NCBI RefSeq assembly: GCF_963576615.1
Contig: NC_088717.1
Span: forward strand, 50,507,026-50,571,025
Length of the DNA: 64,000 nucleotides
Source: Watersipora subatra
Lineage: Eukaryota; Bryozoa; Gymnolaemata; Cheilostomatida; Watersiporidae
Direction of reading: 5' to 3'
In this document: piece by piece, positions 9,031-21,023 of the stretch
Layout of the letters: each line of letters begins with the position of its first letter
Numbering within the stretch: the first letter of the stretch is position 1
Translations under genes and position numbers: made by a program
The notes under the pieces: generated by a model
Told to the model about the DNA's origin: nothing
Database searches by the model: none
What the model saw: only the letters and a program-made list of their open reading frames with translations

Positions 9031-12000
9031 CTAACGTATACTGTTGACTACTAAGACAACAGCAATGTACAATTGACTTTCCGTTCACCAAGTATAGGTT
9101 AAAACACAACTTAGAACTTATTGATTTAAGGGTTTTAATACTATCATACAAAATTTGTAAGGAACGAAAACTTCATCTCGGAATTATCTGCTCTCATTGG
9201 AATATTTAATAGAGTGATTTTTACTAACTCTTGTGGTTCAAGTTTCCTTTATTATTCTTATTATATTTGTATTATGTTTTTATATTGTTTATTATTTATA
9301 GACCCATAGAGGAGTGTTTCCTTTTGTGACTATATTGTAATGTGTGTGTGCGTGCGGGTGTGCGTGTGTGCATGTGTGTGCGTGTGTGTGCCTGTGTGCG
9401 TGTGTGCGTGTGTGCGTGTGTGCGTGTGTGCGTGTGTGCGTGTGTGCGTGTGTGCGTGTGTGTGTGTGCTTGTTCATCCATTATATATATGGATGAACTG
9501 ACAGAAACACTCCGCTACATGTCACCTACCATCACATTATTTATAAACCAGACCTATTGTGCTCATTAAAGCTGATTAAAGCTTGCAGTGTCGTCAGCTA
9601 GCAATAGAGTATTCATAATCATAGAGATAACCAGTCTAACAAGAGCAAAGTGTATGCACAGTGTAGAACAGCAATGTAATTGTGTGACAGTTTGATTTGG
9701 TGTAAATACAACTGACAGTTGACTATTACTAAATGATGAATAGAAGCTGAAGTGCTGAATGCAAAAATACAGCATAGATTTTTGTGATCGTGTCAACAAT
9801 GATCATCTCCCTTGATTTGTTTTAAAACTATGTTTGCAAAATTGATGACTACTAATACTACTGAGCTACTAATACTCAACAAGAGAAAATAGGACTGGTA
9901 GGTAGGCTCTCTGAAATCTATAAGTTGCCTTGTGCAACAGATTGTGGTACATACCAATGATAATTGCTGCACTAGTGAGTTGTAGAACTTTAAAAATTAG
10001 TTTTGACAGCTCACTAATACATTGAGCTTGTGCGTGGGTGTTTGCTAATTATTTATGTAAACATCTAGTCTAATATAGCATAATGTACGCTTAGTCACAA
10101 CAAAGGAGTCGTTCTACCAGGTGTCGTCGTTCATTCTACTAGGGGAGCTGTAAACAGCAAAGGAATCGTTCTACTTGGGGTCATGTAAAAAACACTTGAC
10201 AGTTTTCCTGCCAAATGTATCAGTTGCATAGTTGTGCTATGGTGCACTATAGAAAATACCTGACACTAGTACTGTTTCATGTTGGGTTAGTTTGTCCTTC
10301 CCTAGTTTTATCAAAAACAATGTTTGCTTAGTCACAACAAAAGAGTTGTTCTACCTCGGGTGTTGTAAAGAACACTCGACAGTTTTCCCTTCAATTGCTA
10401 ATACCACTTAAAAATACATTTGTCAATAAAGCAAAACCAAAAATGCAAATATAGTATGAACCAAGTGATGACAGAAAAAGTTTGAAATCTGTACACCTTA
10501 ATTCACTTTGACCTTTGTCAAAAAAGGCAGATTTCAAAGTTACACAATGCTGCTTCAACCTCCTTAAAATTAATTAGGTGTCCACATCTCTATTTTATAG
10601 CTGTTACACAATGCAAAGTTTATAAAGTTCATCTCTAAAATGCCAGATATGAAAACTTCACCTCCATTTTCATTGACATGCTGGCAGGAAGACAGTAAGA
10701 TGACCTTCACAGGCAAGGCTGATACCTGATGCTCTGAGTACCCGCAATCATACACTCAAGCTATTGTTAGTAAGTTATCATCAAGCTGTTTGTTATTGAT
10801 CGTTTGTCATGAAAAGTTTTCTATTCTAGGACGAGATAATATAACTATCCGAACCAACATAAAACATCAAATTGAATTTTTTTTATCTTGTTCTATTTTG
10901 ACATGCTTAGTTTGTGTACCTTTGCTTAGCTTGTGGGAACTAATTTGATATTACTGGTTTAGGTACAAGTGAAGGTGTTAAGCTACTGTAAGCAATACTG
11001 ATATTTACAAGTAAAAGTTACTTCTTTATTCCATAAATCAAACAATTAAAATACAGAACTATTAAAATTCTAAATAATATTGATGACAAAAGGCTAGTAT
11101 AGCCAATGGAAGTTACATCCTTACTCGAACGGTCGTCCATGTTTGTTTGCTGGGTCTTGAACCGCTGTGAAGCTCGACAGTCAAACCAGATTCATGACAG
11201 TCCAAAGGTAGAAAGTTTTGGCATGTGGTGGGAAAAAAGAGACTCCACAAACAGGAGAAAGCGAGGCTCCTCAGCAGACAGAGAGGAGAGCATCTAAGCA
11301 GGCGTCGGAGTGAAGGCTAAATCAATGGATCTGTTCTCGTTTATAGATTTCTAGCCTGTGGCAGAGCTAGTCTGTGGCAGGGCTAGTCTGTGGCAGGGCT
11401 AGTCTGTGGCAGTAGGTTGAGTGTTAAGGTTCAATCCTTTATGTCAGGAGTGTGAATATATCTTGTTTGCGTAAGTCTTCAGCTGGTGTACGTAATGTAG
11501 ACAGGTAAGGTGGAGCTCGTAACTTACTCCTGGTATCTCGACTGTGTCTGACAGAGAATGGCAGATTCGTATACGTGTAATCCTTTGACTCGTTTCCAAT
11601 GTATCTTTAGTGGTTTTCTGGTAGTTGTTGGTAGATTTAGTTGTTTCCACAATCCTTTGATGGTTTCTCCAACTGATTAATATTTCTTGAATTTATCTTT
11701 TTTCTTTTTGAGATTTCTAATTTGCTTTTGACATTTTCTAATTATTGGATCTTTTGATGTGTTGGGCGTCTTGCTGCTTGTACATATTGTACGCTTATTC
11801 TGTGGTCTGGTTGCATTCCCTATTGGTATGGTGTTTTTCTGATATTTCTATACAACAGCAGTTAGCTTTTATAAATTTTTGCAAGATTTGTTTTGCTACT
11901 TTGGGGCAATTATGTCAACATCTAGTCAAATATAACTTAATGCTACATGTCCCCAACAAAGGAGGCATCCTACTAGGAACGCTGCAGAGGACGTTCGGAT

Positions 12001-12639
12001 CATTAATAGAAACGATTTCTAGGCCTAAAAGTTTAGGCTGTATAGTAATGCCATGGTGGAGTATAGCGGGGGAGTTGGGATGCGTATCGCTCTTAGCATT
12101 AGAAGCTATGCTAGTTTCTATTAACTTATCTGCGTTTTTGGTTGAATTCAGATGAAGTTTCATAGAACACTCACTACCTGTTGGTTTATTTTTCATCACT
12201 AAAATGTTCAGTAATTATATGTCTAGGAATTCTACAGTAATGTTGGCTTTACCTGTCACTACAGCTATTAAACTATTAGCACCTAAGAGTACTGTGTAAA
12301 TGTTCGGTTTTATAGCTTTGGTTAGCAAAAAGAATTAAAAGTTGCTACTCTTCTGTAAAAATAGAAAATTGGTAAACGTTGCAATATGTAGTTCCCTGCA
12401 TGACTAGAGCTATTATTGTACATACCGTACTTGTTTTTCTTATGTAAATTGTTAAATTGCTGTTGAATATCTTTTGAATATGCCAAATGAAGACTAAAGC
12501 TGATGAAATGTAAGTCTACTAACATATGCTTGTCATGTCTTGGGAATAGACGCGCTGCATTTACAGTCAATATTTTTTAGCGTTTGCAAGCTGAACTTTA
12601 AAGATAGGTAAATGTACAGTATTTAAGATATACAATACA
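9031..12639. other. Intergenic region between paralogues Z and A
   Basis: I see no gene. Blocks at 9160-9340, 9550-9990 and 10060-10800 recur after paralogue A (25130-26690) and partly after B (49200-50170). They carry repeated GTCGTTCTACC / GGAATCGTTCTACTTGGGGTC words. ATTAAA near 9567 and 9577 is conserved downstream of A and could be a poly(A) signal. About 10840-11900 has no counterpart in the A-B spacer and is probably an insertion. It contains a short 18-bp tandem repeat (GTCTGTGGCAGGGCTA) at 11350-11412. Confidence 0.6.
9340..9470. repeat. (GT)n / GTGTGC microsatellite
   Basis: Alternating GTGTGTGC and GTGTGCGTGTGT units. The His/Thr-rich and Val/Cys-rich open frames over it are artefacts of the repeat. 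Confidence 0.95.
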
Positions 12640-12857
12640 TGCACTAAAACACAGGCTGGCTTTGAATATAATAGTAGACATCGAGGGAGTTAAAAAGTTA
12701 GTAGAATCACTCAACCATGATTATTCAAATAAAAAGGCTGGGAGGCAACCTGCCACGTAAAAGGACGGCTGATAATAAAGGCGCGTGAATTATTCTATAA
12801 TTGTCCAGCACTAAGCAATCACAAATGTAACTGAGAGTCGTTCACTCATTTCATTGT
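12640..12857 (+). promoter_or_regulatory. Conserved putative promoter block of paralogue A
   Basis: This block is strongly conserved with 27530-27733 upstream of paralogue B. Shared words include AAATAAAAAGGCTGGG, CAACCTGCCACG, GGCTGATAATAAAG and CAATCACAA. It directly precedes the shared non-coding first exon. AATAAAAAGG and GATAATAAAG are TATA-like, and the B copy has CCAATCACAA (CCAAT box). Conservation of non-coding sequence at this spot argues for a core promoter; the start site itself cannot be fixed by eye. Confidence 0.45.
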
Positions 12858-12971
12858 CAGTCAGCTCAAGCACTGGAAGATAAACAAGTTTACCTCAGCA
12901 GCCGTCTACCTTGTATCTTTCCTGCGCTGTTCAAAGACCTTACAAATCGAGAACTGAGTACATTACAGCAG
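12858..12971 (+). other. Paralogue A, non-coding first exon (5' UTR)
   Basis: Conserved with 27734-27844 and ends in the donor ACAGCAG|GTAAAG. It contains no conserved frame. The 5' boundary is approximate. Confidence 0.5.
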
Positions 12972-13432
12972 GTAAAGTTTGATCTGATTTCAAGGTAGGT
13001 CGTTTTGGTGAAGCCAAAGTTTGTTTGAGCTGTAATTTAGTTGTTATCTCCTCCTTACAACTTATCGCTTGTAATTTATACTAGTAACAGAAAACACTAT
13101 AAATGTAGAAGGCACTGTTGTTCATTAACCTCTCCTTACAAATATATTAGCATGTAGCTATAATGTAAGTGGTTATTATCTACTTTAATTAGCTGCTATG
13201 TTATGAATAACTTATGTACTGTGTATGCGCATCATAGTGATATTTTTGTATATTATTGTACAAATTTTGTGGATTAAATAAGAATTTTGTCATCAGCATT
13301 AAATTATATGATGTTTCTCAGCACATGTCAGGTCATACAATACAGCAGGTGCTCCTGTAATATAAAGCAAATTTTGACAATGCCATGTTTGTTGACCGCT
13401 ATTAGAATTTTCTCTGTTCACAGTAGAGTCAT

Positions 13433-13456
13433 ATGAGTGATGGTCAACTTTCATGA
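13433..13456 (+). CDS. Conserved seven-codon upstream ORF, paralogue A
   Basis: ATG to TGA encodes MSDGQLS in the exon that carries the main ATG (exon begins 13424 after TTCACAG). Paralogue B has MSDSQIS at the identical distance: start codons are 42 nt apart and in the same frame as the main ATG in both genes. This fixed length and spacing suggests translational control, although recent duplication alone could preserve it. Confidence 0.4.
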   Translation: MSDGQLS

Positions 13457-14503
13457 CTAGCTAACATAAAAGAGATGGATCCGCCAGATAATATTCTAGC
13501 AGCACAGTCCCCGAGCAGCTCCAAGTCTCCAAGTGAGGGTTATTGTGTCTTTTAAATAGTTGAGAGGCACACTTCACCATCAAGTAGGAAGATGCTCTGA
13601 TAGGAATTGTTTAAAGCATATTGTGTTGTAGCTATTTACCTGTTTTAGTATTCAGTGTTATTATAAATAGGTGATCAGTGTAACATAACTCACTCCGGTG
13701 AATGTGATATTGCCATTGGTTTTGTGGTGAAACAATGATGTTCTCTCTATTTCCTTACAGTAAACCTATTGTTGTTTTTATTTCTTTTTTTCAGAACTTT
13801 TACCCGTAACCTGTCATCTGTTTTATATCTTGTCACATTTTCAAAGGTAACTAAAGTACATTCAAGGAAATATAACCTACCATTTATATTTATGGTTCTC
13901 TAGGTAGTTAATCTTACCAAGATGACTCAGATGTTGAAGAAGAGATGGATTCATTAAAACCGGAATCTGAGAGTGACTCAACATTCACAGGTTCGTTTGT
14001 ATTTATTGTTGATCCTTTATATGGTTTCTGAAAACATCAGGAGTTGTCTGCTCAGCCAAAGGTTTGGCAAGTTGTATAACATACAACATACCATGCAAGT
14101 ATTCATTTTAAACTTCAAACAATCTTAGTGTAATTTATTATTGTAAGAATTCTAATGTTTTGATGAAGCTGGTTTATTTTACTCTGAATCACTGACTGTG
14201 TTTATTTATTACCTTAAAAGCATAACAATCATTGTTTAGTCTTTGCATTACTTGATGTAAAATATTGACTTTTTTATGGAATATGCTAGATAGTTGTTCT
14301 GCTCAGCTATTATTTATGGTAAAAAATGTTGATGTAGCAACAATTGTATAGCTAATCATTTACTGTGTATGGAGGAATAGGAGTTGAAAAGTGTTTCTTG
14401 ATGAGTTGAAAATATTTTGGCACAGAAAAATGTCAGTCAACTTGAAGAGTTATCTGCTCACTCATTGATACAATCAGGTATGTTTTATATAGGACATAAC
14501 ATA

Positions 14504-15629
14504 CAGTGAAACTCGGATAACTCAAACTTCAAGGGACCGAGCAAAAGTGTTCGAATTATCAGAGTGTTCAAGTTATCAGAGCACTGTCACAAGCCATGTA
14601 TTTACTTATTTATTAGGAGATACATGAACATATACAAACTATAATATAAATCAAAAGCACAAATGGCTTGTTTCAAATTAAATGCTTCTAATGTAAAGTT
14701 TAAAACGTTTTCATCAAAAAGTACAGAGATTTTTCTATCACTTGAGATTGGTTTGTTGTTTGAGGTGATGTTATTGCCAGGACGTTTTTAGATTGACATT
14801 GGCAAAACTTGATCGTTGCTGAAATGCTCAAAGAAAAGACATCTTTTTCTTTTGAGCGTTTTACCCACGATCAATTTTGCCGATCTTTCTTGAAGTTTAT
14901 GCAAAGATTACCTTACTTTACCTGGGATTCGTTAAGAGCAACACTCGAGGCGGTTCAATTAAAAGTTTTACGAGGTTTTACGGTACATTGTATATCACTC
15001 ACGCTTTTTGAATGGATACTTATTGAATGTACACACGTATTTTGTGTTTAGGTCAAACGATGAATAGTTTTTTTTAGCTAAGACAAAGTATACGTTTGAT
15101 TTCAACAATTTTTAAGACGTTTTAAACATTCAACATTCCGACGTTAATTCAACACGGAATCAACGTCGGAAAACTATTCATCACGGGCTAGCCGGGTCAC
15201 GCACTCAGTGATTTTCGCCACGCAAATACAAAACAAAAACAACATGCTGTTTTTGTTTTGTATGTGCGTGGCGAAAATCCTTGCGCCCGTGACCCGGCTA
15301 ACCCGTGGTATTCATCGTATAGCAGTATAATTCAAATTTCACCAAACCTTTAGAACAGTCGTTGACAAAAATATTTTGCCGATGGAGGTAATAACGACGC
15401 TTATGAATTACGAAAAGATGAGGTTTACCTCTATGGCTTGGAATAAAGTGATTTTCTAAAGCGATAGCAACCGTTTCGGTAGCCGTTGGGCAAAAAACAG
15501 TTCGTTATAACAGTGTTGAATTCGAGTTATATAGAGCCATTTATCATTGCGTGGGAACGGACCAAGCAAATCCAGTCGAGTTAACCATGTGTTCGCTATA
15601 TCCGAGGGCGAGTTATCCATGTTTCACTG
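14504..15629. mobile_element. Tc1/mariner-superfamily (pogo-like) MITE, 1126 bp
   Basis: Terminal inverted repeats start CAGTGAAACTCGGATAACTC at the left. The right end reads the same way on the opposite strand (CAGTGAAACATGGATAACTC). The element is flanked by TA on both sides (14502-14503, 15630-15631), the Tc1/mariner target duplication. CAGT...GGATAA termini resemble Tigger/pogo-type elements. No transposase frame is present. The insertion is absent from the equivalent intron of paralogue B. Confidence 0.75.
15183..15306. repeat. Long hairpin nested inside the pogo-like MITE
   Basis: Two arms of about 59 nt (left from ACGGGCTAGCCGGGTCACG, right ending TGACCCGGCTAACCCGT) pair almost completely around a 6-nt loop. 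Related inverted words (GATGAATAGTTTT near 15059, AAAACTATTCATC near 15170) flank it. It is probably a second small inverted-repeat element nested in the first. Confidence 0.7.
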
Positions 15630-16081
15630 TATATGATAATTTCATGAGAGGTTTATTACATTGGTTCAATTTTTCTCATTGTCACCTAGTGATGTACAAA
15701 CATTTGGTGTTTCATTGTTAAGTAGAAAATAAATACTTGCAGTTGTTATAACATATTTTTGTTATTTGATTCATTTAATTCTTTGGGTCAATATTATATG
15801 CCAATCAGCACTAAAGTGATGCTGAGAACTATTTATATAACGGGGAACTAATGATAAACATAACTTCTTGTGTTTATTTTAAAGCAAAAAATAAATACTT
15901 TTAGTTGTTATAAAGTTCTAGCAAGCTGGAAGCCCGGTCATATGTAATAAACAAGTGCACAGTTATTCTAGTTGTTAGGAATGATTAAGTGGCACTGACG
16001 GTAGTGCTTGGCTAGAGATCTACATATCTGATTTAACTCCTGTGCAATAGTAACTTTTCCCTCAGGCTCCTAGGGTGGCTT

Positions 16082-16082
16082 C

Positions 16083-16114
<32 letters not shown>

Positions 16115-16122
16115 TGACTGAC
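16082..16122. repeat. (GACA)n microsatellite
   Basis: About ten AGAC units grading into GACTGACTGACAGG. Confidence 0.95.
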
Positions 16123-16855
16123 AGGCAGGACTTTTAGCATTATATAAAAACTGCACAATAGTAGTGATGATAGCTATCTATATTATTGAGAACAACTTTG
16201 ATGTCTATGTAGTTTGAATATTATTATTTTGTCAAAGTCAAGGAGAGCAGAGTAAATATGCTGTTAAATCATTGTTTAATACGCAGGTTTTCTGCTTTTT
16301 TACTAATGCCATTTTGCTCTTTAGGAATGCAGGTGTTTATATTCAGTCATTGTCAAAGAAATCAGAATTTACTGAATAATTTTACCTTGTTATTACTTAT
16401 CCCACACTCCTTTGTACTTCTCATCAACAAATAATGTTAATAAGGTCATGGAAATCAAGGTAAATATATACATGTATTAGAAAATATGTTTCAAATATCT
16501 TTTAATACAGACATGATTCAGTCATTGTCGATAATAATTTGCACTTGACAGTCAGAATACAAAACTTTTTTAATATGCAGATTTCTTTGCTTTTTAGGAT
16601 TGCAGGTGTTTTTTGTCGAATCATCATTAAAAAAGTCAGAAGTTGCTGAATGATTTTTCTTTGTTATTACTTGTCCCACACTCCTTTGTAATTCTTCCAC
16701 GCAAATATTGTTACTCCTGACCTACTGCTGCTACCTTATCTCCATGGTAAAACCTTCTAAACAAATAAAAGAGTGGCAAGTTTCTATTTTAGATTCTGTT
16801 GCAAAAGAAGCTAATATAAATGACTTAGACACTAAAAAAGCAGGCTAGTACAGAT

Positions 16856-18295
16856 GACTCAGATGCTGTAGCAAGACAACCTAGCACAGGTGACTCAGAT
16901 GCTGTAGCAAGACAACCTAGCACAGGTGACTCAGATGCTGTAGCAAGACAACCTAGCACAGGTGACTCAAATGCTGTAGCAAGACAACCTAGCACAGGTG
17001 ACTCAGATGCTGTAGCAAGACAAGCTAGCACAGGTGACTCAGATGCTGTAGCAAGACAACCTAGCACAGGTGACTCAGATGCTGTAGCAAGACAACCTAG
17101 CACAGGTGACTCAGATGCTGTAGCAAGACAAGTTAGCACAGGTGACTCAGATACTGTAGCAAAACAAGTTAGCACAGGTGACTCAGATGCTGTAGCAAGA
17201 CTAGCTAGCACAGGTGACTCAGATGCTGTAGCAAGACAAACTAGTACAGGTGACTCAGATGCTGTAGCAAGACAAACTAGCACAGGTGACTCAGATGCTG
17301 TAGCAAGACAAGCTAGCACAGGTGACTCAGATGCTGTAGCAAGACAAACTAGCACAGGTGGTTCAGATGTTGTAGCAAGACAACCTTGCACAGGTGACTC
17401 AGATGCTGTAGCAAGACTAGCTAGCACAGGTGACTCAGATGCTGTAGCAAGACAACCTAGCACAGGTGACTCAGATGCTGTAGCAAGACAACCTAGCACA
17501 GGTGACTCAGATGCTGTAGCAAGACAACCTAGCACAGGTGACTCAGATGCTGTAGCAAGACAACCTAGCACAGGTGACTCAAATGCTGTAGCAAGACAAC
17601 CTAGCACAGGTGACTCAGATGCTGTAGCAAGACAAGCTAGCACAGGTGACTCAGATGCTGTAGCAAGACAACCTAGCACAGGTGACTCAGATGCTGTAGC
17701 AAGACAACCTAGCACAGGTGACTCAGATGCTGTAGCAAGACAAGTTAGCACAGGTGACTCAGATACTGTAGCAAAACAAGTTAGCACAGGTGACTCAGAT
17801 GCTGTAGCAAGACTAGCTAGCACAGGTGACTCAGATGCTGTAGCAAGACAAACTAGTACAGGTGACTCAGATGCTGTAGCAAGACAAACTAGCACAGGTG
17901 ACTCAGATGCTGTAGCAAGACAAGCTAGCACAGGTGACTCAGATGCTGTAGCAAGACAAACTAGCACAGGTGGTTCAGATGTTGTAGCAAGACAACCTTG
18001 CACAGGTGACTCAGATGTTGTAGCAAGACTAGCTAGCACAGGTGACTCAGATGCTGTAGCAAGACAAACTAGCACAGGTGGTTCAGATGTTGTAGCAAGA
18101 CAACCTAGCACAGGTGACTCAGGTGCTGTAGGAAGACAAGCTAGCATGGGTGACTCAAATGCTGTAGCAGGACAAGCTAGCAAAGCTGACTCATATGTTG
18201 AAGCAGGACAATCTGGCACAGGTGATGCAAAGGCTGTAGCAAGACAAGCTAGCAAAGCTGACTCATATGTTGGAGGAAGACAAGCTGGCACAGAT
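16856..18295. repeat. 36-bp minisatellite, 40 units, with 612-bp higher-order repeat
   Basis: Units begin GACTCAGATGCTGTAGCAAG and recur every 36 bp; 36 regular units (16856-18151) are followed by four divergent ones. Marked variants recur exactly 612 bp (17 units) apart: GACTCAAATG at 16964 and 17576, GACTCAGATACTG at 17144 and 17756, GGTTCAGATGTTG at 17360 and 17972. A 17-unit block was therefore duplicated. Because 36 is divisible by three, both strands stay open; the + frame reads DSDAVARQPSTG per unit. The array lies in the intron before the large exon of A. A decayed relic of ~3 units sits at the matching place in B (40690-40830). Confidence 0.95.
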
Positions 18296-18595
18296 GATGC
18301 AACTTCTGGAATAATTTTTTCTGTACAAAAAGCAAGCATTTGTATTCTGCTAGCTAAAGAGATGAAATGCATGCCCGCTATTTCCATTGAAACTTGCGAC
18401 CATTTTAACTTCTGCAATCATGATTTTATTTCATCATCCTTTTATAAAGTATTCAAATGGCAGTTCATTTTATTTGGAGTTTTTTACCCATGAGTTAAGT
18501 TTTAACAATATTCTAGAAATCGCCTATAGATTGACAATTTCTGTCTACCATTTTATCAACGGCTTAATCTATTACATAGTTTACTCCTTTTGCAG

Positions 18596-20198
18596 GTTCA
18601 GATGAGGATGCTTTGAGCGGAGTGTCAACAATGGACTTGCTTGAATGGTTGAAATCTCTCTCCAAGCTCTGTCCACACGTTTTTGATATTTCACTCTGTA
18701 TTCTTCCGATCGATAAAACTTTGAAAGAAAAATTGGTAGAAATATTTGTCGACTTTATTGCTAAGCAACAGAATTACCGAGAACGAACTAGGGAAATCAC
18801 CAAAGGTTGGGACAAAACAGAGCAATTAGTAAATGCACTTGGCTTATTAAAAACTTTTACTTTAAAAAACATCAGAGAATGGAAACAATCAAATCGTGAT
18901 GAGATTCAGAGATCAATAAATAGAACTTCAAGTGCTCAGAGAAAAATGCTGCGGCAGTCACTTGGAAATGCATTAAAGGAGGAAAAAGGAGGTAGTTTTT
19001 TTCTTCCAGGAGATAAATTTTTCTTCCAAGAAAAATCTCTGAAGAATCCGCAGGAGATTTTGGAAATGGAGGCCGATCTACAAAAGAATGCAATTGAAAT
19101 CTTGCCAAATTGTGAGAAAAGAATTTTGACATTAATTAAAGACGAACTGGCCACCATGTTTCCTGGCTTAGACAACTTCAGGAATGAATTGATAGATCTC
19201 TTCGGTAGACATCCAGCAGAAGAGATTGACATCAAAACTTTGCTAAAAGCAAAATTCAAAAGTGAGTTGAGATTTTTGTTTGATGTTCTACATAGAATCA
19301 TAGGTTCGAAGACATCTCTATCAGGCATGGAAAACTCGGAACCTTTAGTCGCCGCTTTCAAGGCTGCATATGAACAAATAGGACAATTCAAATCATGGTT
19401 GGAAGAACAAGCTGGGAAAATGCTTTCATCAGATCATACTACATATTTGGTTGAAAAGTTACTTGATCAAGGTAAAACTAAAGATGACGCAAACACAATC
19501 GTAACTGGTCTTCTAAAAGATTTTAACAAACGTGACGAAACTGAAGAGGTGTTAACTACATTTGCTGAAATTTCAAAAAGTGGTACTCAGGGTCGCAATG
19601 AAGCCGAGTTTCTAGAGAAATGGAATGAATATGAAAAAGCTCATCAAGATGCAAAAGAGAATGCCATTCTAATTTTGTCATCATGCGATTCAAAGTTACA
19701 TGAAGACTTGAGTAAAAATTTGGACAAGACAATCACTATCACCGGCAAGGCAATAAAAAGGTTTCAAAATTTTTTTACAGAACCTCATGAAATTACCCCA
19801 CACAGTGTTGAAAAGCTTTTGATGGAAGAAGATGAAAAGGACGAGTTTTATGAAGCCCTCTTTGCAGTTCTTTACCAACCGGCTTCTAAGGATAAGGAGA
19901 TAGAACGTTCGCTTCAAGTAGCCCGCCAATCGGCTTGTAAGGATGGAGAGAAAAAATTGCCTCAATGTGCTCGACAGTACAAAAAGGCTGTAGAGTCATG
20001 CTTGAGTGAAACCTTACTCCACTGTGATGAGGCTTTCCTTGAGCTATTCATAAATGAGCTGAAAACACATGCAATTTCTAAAGCAATTTTCGCTGTACCT
20101 TTTACCACCCGGTCGGCAAATTCAACAGCAATGAAGAGAGAGAAAGTTACATCAAAGCAGTAAAAGAATTGTTTAAAGATCTGCCCGATCAACAAAAG
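18596..20198 (+). CDS. Paralogue A, large helical exon (carries a frame-breaking deletion)
   Basis: The acceptor CTTTTGCAG at 18595 and donor CAAAAG|GTAGC at 20199 bound the exon. Phase 1 entry gives GSDEDALSGVSTMDLLEW. The frame is open to TAA 20161-20163. Recognisable blocks shared with B: LEWLKSLSKLCPHVFDISL, LPNCEKRIL, a single unit with ML SS...YLVEKLLDQGKTKDDAN and [19 protein letters not shown], then a helical tail. Around 20090 about 35 codons present in B are missing, including the R of the R-x4-H motif. B-like coding (GKFNSNEERESYIKAVKE) resumes in another frame up to the donor. The function is unknown. Confidence 0.7.
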
Positions 20199-20217
20199 GT
20201 AGCTTTATCAGCAGGTT

Positions 20218-20590
20218 TATGGTGGCACTCAGAGAGTTGACCAGAAATTTATAAATAAGGGCAAACTAGAGAATTCTGCCACTATTATTGTAATAATTAC
20301 TAGCCTTGTACTTGGGCTTTTCAGATTGTGTTCATAACTTGAGTTTGTACAAACCTACAAATCTTGTATCCTGATCTGTGGTTAATTTGTTTACGGTGGC
20401 ACGCAGAGAGTTTGCAAGAAACTTCTAAATAGTGTCAAACCTCGAAATCACTCAACTATTATTGTAATAATTAATTACATGGCATGGATTTGGGCTTTCT
20501 AGATTGTGTTCATAATTTGAGTTTGTACAAACCTACTTATCTTACATTTTGTATCCTGATCTGTGGTTAATTTGGCCGTTAGCAACATGT
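20218..20590. repeat. Two-copy ~185-bp tandem duplication in intron of A
   Basis: GTATCCTGATCTGTGGTTAA occurs at 20366 and 20551, with matching sequence on both sides (GGTGGCAC(T/G)CAGAGAGTT, GAGTTTGTACAAACCTAC). B has a single copy at 43640-43780. Confidence 0.8.
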
Positions 20591-21023
20591 TTGTGTATGC
20601 TGTAGGAGGTCGAAGACATACTTCTTGTTGCTGGTTCTACGGAAGCAGCGAAATACATCGAATACTGCATTGGGTATGTTTATTTAAAATACTTGTATTA
20701 GTAACTGGTGATTCATAGCTTGTGGTGAAGTATTTTTTCACCACTTTATACATTAATGTTCAATGAAGTGCATGTAATTGTACTATTATTGCACTCCTGC
20801 ACCAAAGAGTCTGCTCAGGTCACTCATTAAGTCATGCATGGGCAGGTTTGCTGTAGCTCCGCCTATTTTTATTAGCAATGTCCCTTAGTTTTTACATGAA
20901 GTTTAATAACACTATACTCAGCCCTTGTGCTAAAATCACTGTTAAACTGTTTATAAAACCCTTCATTCTGCCAAACTGAAAATGTAGCATACTCCTTTTC
21001 ATGGTTTACCTTCTGCAAGATAT

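Noticed and set aside
9292..9569. His/Thr- and Val/Cys-rich open frames
   Set aside because: Pure translation of the GT/GTGC microsatellite.
16825..18417. 530-codon minus-strand open frame of ASESPVLGCLAT repeats
   Set aside because: It exists only because the 36-bp unit is divisible by three and stop-free on this strand. It opposes the gene direction, and no splice sites or homology support it.
18146..18493. Open frame continuing from the minisatellite toward the large exon of A
   Set aside because: No donor near its end joins in phase to 18596. Its second half is homologous to intron sequence in B (41090-41380).
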